Assembly (NCBI GenBank): GCA_027924645.1
Contig: BSBN01000829.1
Coordinates: forward strand, 4,712,001 to 4,776,000
Length of the DNA: 64,000 nucleotides
Source: Cunninghamia lanceolata
Lineage: Eukaryota; Streptophyta; Pinopsida; Cupressales; Cupressaceae
Direction of reading: 5' to 3'
Below the pieces are notes generated by a model that searched no databases, was not told where the DNA came from, and saw nothing but the letters and a program-made list of their open reading frames with translations. The position numbers and the translations under genes were made by a program. Below, piece by piece: positions 46,619 through 56,448 of the stretch (positions within the stretch are counted from its first letter, which is position 1; each line of letters starts with the position of its first letter).

Positions 46619-48060
46619 GACACGAGTTCTTTATTGGGTGGAGAAGGTGAGATAGAGGATAATGGTTGCTGGTGTTCTAAGGAGGAACACTCATGAATGA
46701 AAGCGGTAAGACCAAGGATATATGGTGGGGGATTTGTAGCATAGTCGATAATGGATGGCGGAGGAGTATTACTGGTTCGATCTTCTATGCTTTCTTGGGA
46801 GGCAAGTGTCTCATCAAAGGAAGAGGAAGTTGTTGAATCTTGGATAGGACTAGATGGGGTTATAAGCTCAGGACCATGGAATGCATAAAGTGGACTAAGA
46901 GGATCATCATGGCCTACTTGATCATAGATAGGCTCTTGATCATAGATAGGACTTAGCGTGATGGGATTAAAGTGCTCTTGTATATACATGTTCTTCATCA
47001 ATGATAATATCTTGATCATGGAAAGGATATAGGCCATGGAGAGGTTGGAATTTGATCTCTTGTTCATGTATAGGATCAAGTTGCTCATGGATAGCTTCTT
47101 CATCAAAGGTAGTATCTTGATCATGGAAAAGATATAGGTTATGAATGGTTTGAAATTGGACTTCTTGCTCATGTATAGGTATAGGATCATCAAAAAGATA
47201 AAGGTTATGTAAGGGTCGGATGGGAGTGCTTTGATCTTAATTCAGACAAGGGGTTGATGTTTCCATATGTTCTAAAATGTGCTCTTGACATAACTCTTGG
47301 GTTGTTTGAATTGAAGTTGAGGTAAAAGACTCTTGGATAAGCTCTTGGTCAACAACATGAAGGTGCGACGGACCTTGACTTTGGTGCATGGTAGGAGGTT
47401 TTTCAACATGCTTGAGGGGTTTCCAATTATAAGATGAGGTCATGTTTGAAGGCTCTTTGATAAGGTCAAGGACTAGAATTTGGGGACATGGTTGACTCTC
47501 TATTGGTAGTCCTTGGATCACATCCTTTGTAGGTGTTTGGGTAGATGAATGAGGTAATGGATGAGTGGATTTGGAGTTCTCCCTAGCTCTTCTTTTACTG
47601 TGTAAATCTGGAAAACATCTTTCCCAAAAATCATCTGAGGCTTTTTTGGTTGTCCATTTAGAGCTCTGAGAACTCGATGGTGGTGTTGGTGTAGGATTGG
47701 TATGCTTTGGGATATGTGTCTTAGAAGATGGTGAAGGAGGACTACTAGATAGAGTGGTATATGATTTCTAACTTGAGTTGGTGTATGCCTTGTCATGAGC
47801 ATCATTAAGACGGGAAATCGATGTATGAGTTTGGGGCGAGGCGTAGCTAGTACTGACATGTTCAGCTTCTAAGATTGTCATTTCTTGTTGTATCACTTGG
47901 AGTTCTTGAGAAATTGCTATACAATCCTAGGGTGAGATATCAAAGTCTAATTGCTCTCATGGGTATTGGAGTTCTTGAGCAATTACTTCTAATTGGTTTG
48001 TCATTTCAACAGAAACTGACACAAGACTGAAATGGGTACCTAGAAACCTAAAAATTTTCT
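46619..48060 (-). pseudogene. T2 Ser/Pro/His-rich ORF, decayed
   Basis: Minus-strand frames, broken by a few stops and shifts, run from about 48060 to the N insertion, then continue at 39142. Order: a short coiled coil (QELQVIQQEM), a low-complexity Ser/Thr/Pro stretch, DLHSKRRARENSKSTHPLPHS, TPTKDVIQGL, QSQGPSHLHVVDQE, then repeats of IHEQE-FQ-HLYLFHDQD-DEE. The same ORF occurs in D at 63046-64000, with DLHSKRKARENSEST, TPTKDVIQGL and SQGPSHPHVVDQE. Shared between two elements, so probably a real protein. It is not a recognisable gag and has no zinc knuckle or enzyme motif. Confidence 0.6.
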
Positions 48061-48480
48061 TTGAAAAGATGTGGAAATGCTCACTGTCACGCATGCACCA
48101 TAAAAGATGCACTGTAGAAATTAGTAAATGCATCGGAAGTCAGCATAGAAGCACCGCACTGGTAAAAATCAAATGCGTTGTAACAGGTATCAAAAGTGTT
48201 GTAGGTCACTATATATGCGCTGCAAGTCAACACAAATGCGTAGCAATAGAGGATGGATGCGCCGCTTTGGTTTTTCTCAGTATTTTTGCAATTTTTTTGA
48301 AAATTTTCTGATGTTTTTGGCACTTTGGTTGCAAGAAGGCCTTTTTGATCTAATTTTCTAATTTTATGGCAAAAAGACACAGCAAACACAAAGAATATTT
48401 TTATGGTTTTTTTATTTTTTTGTGATTTTTTTGACTCTTTTTGGACTAAAAGGGAAAACAAGTACAATCCTAGGCTTCAA
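48061..48480 (-). other. T2 leader with tgcgc-type words
   Basis: Scattered, decayed ATGC-C/GCGCTGC words between 48090 and 48265, then T-rich DNA. Resembles a worn version of the D leader minisatellite. Confidence 0.45.
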
Positions 48481-48499
48481 ATGGATTGCAAGGGTCTTT

Positions 48500-48770
48500 G
48501 ACCACTAGAACAAAGGTGTTTAATGAAGGCAACCATTCGAGTGGTTATACATGCGGCAGCACTACTCTTCATTATGAGTCTCCCAACCTACAAGTTGCAC
48601 CTTAGAGGGTTTTGGGGAGGTTGGCTATTAGTATAACACAACTTCACTCGTTATTTGAAGCTTTCACTCCAAACACAATTTATTTATAGTGGCTTGGAAG
48701 GGCTTGGCGTCTAGCCTATTACCACTTAGGGTCATTCCTACTTTGATGAACGGTATCTAAGAGCAGGCCC
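48500..48770 (-). other. T2 conserved leader block
   Basis: On the minus strand this matches D at about 62585-62830 over some 250 bp, including CCAAGCC, AAATTGTGTTTGG-GTGAAA, AACGAGTG, AGCCAACCTCCCC, GGTTGGGAGACTC and ACCACTCGAA-GGTTGCC. Non-coding, yet better kept than the flanking DNA. Confidence 0.7.
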
Positions 48771-48939
48771 CTCTAAAGGAAAAACACATGCGAAAATGAT
48801 ATGTCTGGCATTTTGGTCACCCAAGATAAGGGAGAGCATAGGCTTGGTATCATTCCCAAAACACAGAATATAGTGGTTCTTTTCCCCTTGTTAAAATGAG
48901 AAAAATTAGATGAGCTATCTACTTGGGCAAGCACAAAAT

Positions 48940-49250
48940 TTTGTTAACTTTGAAGTGATAACAAGATAGCAATGGTCCATTTTTATCCAAGATAGCAATG
49001 ATGAGTTCAATTTTATCCACGTAGCATGAATTGTTAACTTTGAAGTGATGGTCGAGATAGCAGTGGTTCAGTTTTACCTAGATAGCAATGATGAGTTCAA
49101 TTTTATCCACGTAGCATGAGTTGTTAACTTTAAAGTGATGGTTGAGATAGCAATGGTTTAGTTTTACCTAGATAGCAATGATGAGATTAGTTTTATCTAG
49201 ATAGCAATGAGTTGTTAACTTTGAAAAGATAGCAATATAGCAATGATTCA
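48940..49250 (-). repeat. T2 leader tandem repeat, 90-bp period
   Basis: GTTAACTTTGAAGTGAT recurs at 48943, 49033, 49123 and 49214, separated by GATAGCAATG and TTTTATCCACGTAGCATGA. The shared word TCACTTTCAAAGTTAAC (minus strand) is also the core of the 46-bp repeat in D. Confidence 0.85.
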
Positions 49251-49439
49251 ATTACCGCCTTCCTAGTTAAAACTATGTGAGACTTGCATGAGCATCCATT
49301 TTACTTTCCTATTAGAAATCGAAGTGTGAGCTAACAAGTGTAACTATATGAATCTAAACCAGTACCTGGCTTGCAAAATAGATCAAGAGAGTTCCTGCAA
49401 AAAGACATCAGCGTTAGCAAAAACTTCAAGGAAACCCTA

Positions 49440-49740
49440 AAAATCACTGCCTAAAACAGATGTGCTGCTTCATAGTCTGAATGCGCAGAAATAGAGAACA
49501 GAAGCCCCATAGTGCATATGCGTTAAGATAGAGGTCAAAAGCACTAGAAAATAGTGTGTATGCACTATTCTGACTGATGCACTGTATCAGATGGTAAATG
49601 TGCCGTAACAGACTATGTATGTGCCGAAGGAATGTATGAGTTGGAACAGTTGGTATATGTGTCAGAACAGAGACTATATACACTATAGGAATGAATGCGT
49701 CATAACAGATAGTATATGCATGTTAGGATGTATCAGATGT
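49440..49740 (-). repeat. T2 leader degenerate GCGCAT-type repeat
   Basis: Worn copies of CATATGCG-, ATGTGCCG- and TGCACT-centred words every 25-60 bp. Same position relative to the primer site as the 59-bp minisatellite in D. Confidence 0.5.
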
Positions 49741-49807
49741 GTGATTTCCTCATGTGTACGACTTTCTAAAACATAAAAACTTAGTTTTTGGGTTAAATTT
49801 GGGGCTA

Positions 49808-49826
49808 GGCCCCATGGTGGGTACCA
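49808..49826 (-). other. T2 primer binding site
   Basis: Minus strand reads TGGTACCCACCATGGGGCC just inside the 5' LTR. It is close to D's TGGTGCCCACTGTGGGGC and to the long primer site typical of Tat-lineage elements. Confidence 0.75.
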
Positions 49827-49830
49827 AAAA

Positions 49831-51024
49831 TGTTAAGGAAAAATTGGATTCAAATGAATAATCAATAATATCAAATATCAAGATACCCAAAACTCAATGA
49901 AATGGTGAACAAAAGAGATTCAAATAAATAGTGAACAACAACAAAGCAAACCTCCTTTAATTCGTAGCTTCCATTGATCGCCTATCACAAATGATCTTGT
50001 CTATGAATATGGCCCTCAGAAGGTGCACTTCCTTGCTATGATTCTAAGATGTCAAATGAGAATGGCTATGATAATATCGCCATGAAGATGAGCTTCACAA
50101 TGATGATAGTATTGTGTAGTAACGAGTGTGATCACAAGCAATGAAGGAATTGGTGCCAAAGGCACGCTATAATTCTTACAGAGTAATGATACTTAAAGCT
50201 TGGATGAATGAAATGGAAGAATGAGGTTGTACTTATAGACTTGGGAAAGAAGAGATCAACGGTATAGAAAGAATGAGAAGATCAACGGTTGAGAACAGTT
50301 GAGAAACGTGCAACGAATAAGAAGAAAACATGTGTCTTGCTTTCTTTTGCATGAGAGGATTTGCTAAGAATAGAAGAATGAGGTAAAGCAATTAAAAGAA
50401 TATAATAATCAGTTAAGTGATTTAAAACAAGAAGGGATTTGCATGCGAATAAGAAGATATTTTGCTTTATTAAATATTAGGAATATTTAATTGCATGTGC
50501 ACAAAGATTGAATTATATTTAGAGATAATTCAATTTAGAAGAAAAAGACAACTTAAATAAACATTTGATTTATTTAAATTTAGAGAAGATATTATTGGAA
50601 GAAAGAATTAAATAATTGGTATTATTTAATTTAGAAGATTAGAAAACAAATTAATTAAATAAATTTATTTAATTGTTGTGCATATTTTGGAAGAATAAAT
50701 AAAATATTTGATTGTATTTTATTTTTGGAGATTGAAAGGATTTAAATAAATTTGATTTGATTTATTCAAATTTGGAAAAATAATTTGATTTAATTTAAAT
50801 AATTAAGAATTATTTAATTGTTTAGAAGAATTAAATTAAATAAAAGATTTTATTTAATTTTGAATTTAGAAGAGGTAATTAAATATTTTGATATTTAATT
50901 AACTTAGAGAAATGTGAATCAAATAAATAAATTTGTTTATTTATTTATTGATAGAAGAATTAGAAGGGAATAAATATTAAGAATATTTATTTAGACTGAA
51001 TCATGTCATTTTTAGGCATATACA
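49831..51024 (-). repeat. T2 5' LTR
   Basis: Direct repeat of 34110-35306 with TG...CA ends; minus-strand TATA-like box at 50230-50237. Confidence 0.9.
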
Positions 51025-51029
51025 AATAC
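51025..51029. repeat. T2 target site duplication, right
   Basis: AATAC, identical to 34105-34109. Confidence 0.9.
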
Positions 51030-53100
51030 TGCTGTATATTTAATTAATAGAGGTCCTTCAGTTCCTTTGGGTTGTGGTATTCCAGAGGAAGCATGGAAAG
51101 GTAAGAAGGTGAGTTATTCTTTTCTCAAAACCTTCAGATGTGGAGCATTTACACATGTAGATTCTGAAAATAGAACCAAGCTAGATGCAAAATCAAAAAA
51201 GTGTACCTTCGTTGGATATGGCATTGATGAATTTGGTTATAGGCTTTGGGATTCTGAAAATCAAAAAATTGTGAGAAGTAGGGATGTTGTACTCAATGAG
51301 AAGGTGTTGTACAAAGATCAGTTGTAGCAGCATGAGAAGAGAGAAAAAGATTATGTAGTGTTGGATGATATTCCAAATAGTGATGTTCTAGTGGTTCCTC
51401 ATGCTCCACAATAGAAACAAAAAATACCACAAACTCCAGTGAATGTTAGATGGTCAACAAGGCTAAGTAGACCTCCTGAAAGGTTTTCTCCCTCTTTGTA
51501 TTCTATTTTGTTAACAGATGTTGGTGAACCTAAAGGGTATGATGAAGCTATGTAGGTGGATACAAAGGTTCAGTGGGAGCATGCAATGAAAGAAGAAATG
51601 GACTCCTTGCTAAAAAATCAGACTTGGGAATTATGTAAGTTGCCTGCAGATAAAAAGGCTTTACCAAACAAATGGGTTTATAGGCTGAAAGAGGAAGATG
51701 GAGGTAAGACAAGATTTAAAGCCAGGTTAGTTGTAAAAGGATTTGCACAGAAAAAGGGCATTAATTTTGATGAAATTTTTTCTCTGGTTGTTAAGATGAC
51801 TTCTATTCATACTGTTTTAAGTATTGTGGCTGCTGAAGATTTGCATTTGGAACAACTAGATGTGAAAACTACCTTTCTCCATGGTGATTTGAAGGAGGAG
51901 ATATATATGAAACAACCCCAAGGATTTGAGGTCAAAGGTAAGGAGAAACTGGTGTGCAGATTGAAGAAGAGTTTATATGGCCTAAAACAAGCACCTCGAC
52001 AATGGTATTTGAAATTTGATAGTTTTATGGCTGAGCAAGGCTACAGCCAGTGTAATTCTGACCATTGTGTTTATTTTAAAAGGTTAGATAATGATAGCTA
52101 CATTATTTTATGTTTATATGTTGATGACATGCTTGTAGCTGGGTCTAACATGGATCACATAAGAGAGTTAAAACAATAGTTAGAACAGTCATTTGCTATG
52201 AAAGATTTATGGGCAGCAAAATAAATCCTTGGTATGAAAATTTGCAGAGATAGGAAGAACAGAAAATTGACTCTATCTCAGGCTGATTATGTTGAAAAGG
52301 TGTTGCAGAGATTCCATATGGAGAATGCAAAAGCTGTCAGCACACCTTTTCCCAGTCATTTGCAATTGACTAAGGAGATGTGTCCAAAGACACAAGAGGA
52401 GGAAGAAAAAATGTCCAAGGTGCCATATGCTTCAGCTGTAGGAAGTTTAATGTATGCCATGGTATGCACGAGACCAAACATTGCACATACTGTAGGAGTC
52501 GTAAGAAGGTAAATGAGTCATCCCAGATTGGAGCATTGGAATGCAATCAAATGGATTCTCAGATATTCGAGAGGTACATCCAATAAACACTTATGTTTTG
52601 GGGGCTCTAATACTGATTTAGCAGGTTATGTAGACTCAGATTTGGCAGGGGATATTGATACCAGGTGGAGTACTACAGGTTATGTATTTACGATAGGTAG
52701 GACAATGGTGAGTTGGATCTCACAGTTGCAAAAGGTGGTTGCTTTATCCACCACGGAGGCAGAGTATGTAGCTGCAACAGAGGCAAGCAAGGAGATGATA
52801 TGGATGAAATCTTTCATGGAAGAATTGGGCAAATAACAGGCTAACAATTATTTGTTTATGGACAACCGAAGTGCCATACATCTTACAAAAAATTCTACCT
52901 TTCTTTCAAAAACCAAACACACAGTTGACGTATCGCTTCATTCGATCAGTGTTGGATGATGGACAGTTACGGCTAGAAAAGATACATATAGATGAAAATC
53001 CAATGGATATGTTTACAAAGGCAGTGACAAGGGAGAAGTTGAGCTCTTCTTCAACTTCGGTTGGTCTTCAAGACTGAAAATAAGAAAAATAGAACAGAGT
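51025..53100 (+). pseudogene. Copia B integrase end, RT and RNase H, decayed
   Basis: Continues the frame cut at 34109 (NTAVYLINRGPSVPLG). Integrase C-terminus: FKTFRCGAFTHV, FVGYGIDEFGYRLW. Proline-rich linker. RT from about 51556: KEEMDSLLKNQTWE, RLVVKGFAQKKGINF, EQLDVKTTFLHGDLKEEIYM, SLYGLKQAPRQWY, and an intact catalytic YVDDM at about 52120. RNase H: GYVDSDLAGDIDTRWSTTGY, VALSTTEAEYVAA, and DNRSAIHL (about 52865) in a shifted frame. Stops at 51325, 51412, 51553, 52177 and 52222, all but possibly one at usual Gln positions. RT type fits the Tork-like group, tentatively. Confidence 0.9.
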
Positions 53101-53196
53101 CTAGGGTGCTTATTTCCAATGGGAGCTATAGGGTCAGCAGTGTTATGATCAGTCTCCAAGTGGGAGATGATATGGTGTGGAGTTTGATCAATCTCC

Positions 53197-53206
53197 AAGT
53201 GGGAGA
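53197..53206 (+). other. Copia B polypurine tract
   Basis: CAAGTGGGAGATT just before the LTR start; the same words also occur at about 53156 and 53194. Confidence 0.7.
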
Positions 53207-53207
53207 T

Positions 53208-53759
53208 TGTTGTTATATGTAGCCTAATTAGACTCAGAGGTTAAATTTACCCCACTTTTATCGGTGCGGTTTTCCCCCAAATTCCTACGGGGTGAAGGGG
53301 CAGCACCCCTTATGGGGGTCTGGGGGTAGCGTCCCCAAGACGGGGTCAAGGGGCAGTGCTCCTGGCGCATTCCTTGTCCCGATACAGGGTAGGGTCGAGG
53401 GGCAATGCCCCTGAAACCTCAGTTTTTTATTATTTTATTAAGGCATCGAGAGTTATTTTTTCATTGGCCAACATAAAAAAACCCTATTTTGTAACCGACA
53501 AAAGTCGTGATAAAAATGGCTAAGGATTAGGGTTTTCGTTGATATTGTATTGTAGCATTTTTGCAGCAGTATTGAGTTGTAGGGATTGCTGGTTGTAATC
53601 ATTTTTGATTTACTGGATAATAATATTGGCCTCTCTGTTGGTGGATGTAGCTTGAGTTTGGGTGAACCACGTTAAAACTTGTCTCTTGCTATTATTATTT
53701 CTGTGTATTTTTCATTCCTTTGTTTAATCTTTAATTGCATTTAATTGATATCTTTTGCA
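53208..53759 (+). repeat. Copia B 3' LTR
   Basis: TGTTGTTATATGTAGCC...CTTTTGCA, about 552 bp. Contains a GC-rich block (53275-53430) of GGGGCAG-GCCCC words. Followed at once by the element C orphan ORF, so copia B inserted there. The 5' LTR is lost, so the TSD cannot be checked. Confidence 0.75.
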
Positions 53760-54690
53760 GGCTAACCCTAACAGATATGATGTTGAAGGGTCACATGATG
53801 AAGATAAAAGAGACATTGCTAAAAAGGATTCAATTGACTCTTTAAGAGAGTTTTGGGAGAAACAAAAGGAAACTCAGATTTTGACTGCACCTAAGTTATT
53901 ACAAGGATCAATAAACCTGGCTAAAATGTCCCCACTACAAAAATTGAGGCTAGGGACAATTTTTCAAGCTATGGCACAAGAAGAAATTTTGAAATATCAT
54001 ATGGAAGACAATGAGTTAATTGGAGATGCAACAACAATTTTTAGAAATATTATGCTTGGAATAAAGAAAGATACATCCTTGGCTCCTACTACATAGTTAA
54101 AGAAGCTTATGGAGTTAGTCAATTCTCATTTTGAGTCCCTTGAACAAGCTACAAAAAAGAAGGTAAGGGCTGAGATTGACAATAAAAGGCTAGTTGAGAT
54201 CAATGATAAGTATTCTTAAGACAAAGTTTTGTTAGATAAGAGTATAGAATATGCATAGATGGTCATCAAAGAAGCTAGTAAGATCTACCAATTTTGTCTA
54301 ACATGGCCTGAGATAACAAAGGAGGTAAAAGAGAAAATAGATGGATGGGAAGCTCAACTAATGAAGATCTTCAAAACTTATGATCTGATGAAGGATGCTA
54401 TTGGAAATCAAAGGGCAACACTTGAAACTATCCATTCTAACATACACAAGTTGCAGACCTAAAAGGAGGTCATAAAGCATAGGATGAGTCAGCTCCGGGA
54501 GATTGCAAGTTTTAAGATTGCATCCATGATAAGACTCGTAGCAACAATAGATAAGACAAGGCAAATCACTGAGGCCCCTGCTATTGTGAAGAAGGCAGAA
54601 GAGTCGGTGTCATAAATCAATAGGCACATACAAGTTTTGATTGATGCTAAGATCAAATGGGATGAAGATGTACAAAGATATTCTCCCTGA
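53760..54690 (+). pseudogene. C orphan ORF, 3' part (homologue of N)
   Basis: One frame, 310 codons to the TGA at 54688, with stops at 54094, 54217, 54256, 54460 and 54613. It aligns with the C-terminal third of the N orphan ORF: PLQKLRLGTIFQAMAQEE, YHMEDNELIGDA, VNSHFESLEQATKKKVRAEI and IYQFCLTWPEITKEVKEKI, versus N's SPVQTMKIASFANAKANE, SHMEDCELIEAA, VDTHFDSLEKSAEEKVRKEF and IYKFCISWSKATVEIDKKI. Helical and coiled-coil rich. The N-terminal part is cut off by copia B. Confidence 0.8.
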
Positions 54691-54956
54691 AAACCAATAA
54701 GCTATTTGATTTCATTTGTATATATGTGTACATTACAAATAGTTTTTTGAGTTTTGGTCACTTGTACATATTTTTGTATCATACACCTTTTCCATTGATG
54801 TCAAAGGGGGAGAATGAAGCATGTGAAAAACATAGACAAGTGAAAAATAAATAAGGAGAGAAGCATGAAGTTAGGGGGAGCAGTGTGTAAAGAGTAAGGA
54901 AGAGTTGTATGATGGCTTTCACATCATGTGTTGCCATCAATTCTAAAGGGGAAGAT
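54691..54956 (+). other. C polypurine tract cluster
   Basis: AAAGGGGGAGA at 54803, TTAGGGGGAG at 54871 and AAAGGGGAAGA at 54945-54955 against the LTR. Same arrangement as N. Confidence 0.8.
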
Positions 54957-56448
54957 TGTTGGAGACACTATTTTTATGACAAAGTTTGGCTGAGCATGAT
55001 GTTTGATAGTGTTGTCATTGATGGCAACAAGAAAAGAAACAAAGATTTAACAAGGTAAGAATAGAGATTTTGGTCTGGCAAAGCAGACTTAAGAATTTGG
55101 GCCAAGTGTTGGCAGAGTACAGAGATAACGATAGAGATATAGTATTTTGATCAATGTTGGTCTGCAGTTGAAGATCTGCTCTTGTGGTTGTGGTAAGATT
55201 TATAGTCCTTAGATGATCTTAAATCCAAAGTTTTAGCCTTTGATAATCTCCAAAAGTGTATCTTCAAGTAGCCTAAGTTTGGCATGACAAAATATAGTAC
55301 TGAACAAAGCAGAACACCTATTTGTTTTGTTCCACATTCCTCTTGTATTGAATATTTTGTTATGCGGTTTTGAGGTGTTGTAAACACATATATGAAGTCT
55401 CTAAATCCAAAGTTGCAGAGTTTGAAGTTCGTCAGAAAGATAGTTATGAGCATCTAAGTATCGCTACAAGGTTTGATAGTGCTTAACTATGACAGGGCAT
55501 GTGTTCTAATGGTTTGCATTTGACCGCAAGTTGATATTATGTTCTATGGTTCTTCAGTTATGTCTGAGATGTTTGAAGAGTGTTGGATATGTGTTTGAGA
55601 AAGTCGTGTGGTCTGCATTGAAATTTGTAATCTAATAGATGCACTAAACTAGTGATAATCAGAGTTTATGGCTGACCTGATACTTTGATTAGTGTGCGAT
55701 AAGATCTATTGTTTTGAACTTTATTCTAAGTGGTTCTATAATTGAATCTGACATATGAGATTGTTTTGCAAGTGCTAATTGGGTCCGCAAATTATTTTGA
55801 TGAAAGGATTAGGTTGACAAGCTACACAAGGCATAACTACACACCTCATCTTTGTAGGCTGACTTAATGTGAAGTTTGCAAGTGTTGCAAATATTTATAT
55901 GAGATCCAATTCGATGTTTGAGTGTAGTGAAGTGTGAATATGAAGATGTGTATGTGCGACATGCGAAGTGTTGTGATTATGTAAGGGCAACAAGTACAGA
56001 AGAAGAGAGATCTTATAAGAGCATAGAAGGATGAAGAGTTTTGAGACACTCTTCTAAGCGACATTGGAGTTGTATCCATGCATTTGTAGATGCAACAATA
56101 GTAGTTCATTTTGGTAGTGAGCCACCCTTTATTTCTTTTCTTATAGCATTGAGCCTGTATGTAATGTGTATCTTTCTTTGGACAGTGAGTCCTTAAAGGC
56201 AATGAGCCTCTTGTAATTCGGTATTATTACTACATAATATATTATGAGCTAACACTCACCATGGTTTTTCCTATTTTGGGTTTGCCATGTAAAAATCCTG
56301 GTGTCTATGTGTTATGTTTTGCAATTTTTCATTCTATGTTTAACTTGCTTTAATGTTGTTGAATGGGAAAATGGATTAATAGTTTAATAAGTGAATGGTT
56401 TAAGAGAATACTTATTCACCCCCCTCTCAGTATTCCAGGTGTTCAACA
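54957..56448 (+). repeat. C 3' LTR
   Basis: TGTTGGAGACACTA...GTTCAACA, about 1.49 kb. Shares with N the start, CATTGATGGCAA (55016-55027), CACCATGGTTTTTCC...GGGTTTGCCATGT (about 56256-56292), and the CACCCCCCTCTCAG end. No primer site follows, so it is the 3' LTR. Confidence 0.8.

Larger units (their letters stand above)
34110..51024 (-). mobile_element. T2: 16.9-kb Tat-like gypsy element without pol
   Basis: LTR pair of about 1.19 kb with TG...CA ends and a 5-bp TSD (AATAC), inserted into copia B integrase. On the minus strand: 5' LTR, Tat-type primer site, leader with short repeats, a Ser/Pro/His-rich ORF, a glycine-patch-like ORF, about 3 kb of non-coding DNA, polypurine tract, 3' LTR. 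Without the nested N element it is about 9.4 kb. No RT, RNase H or integrase motif found, so it depended on another element. Its LTR U3 and leader match element D. Confidence 0.9.
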
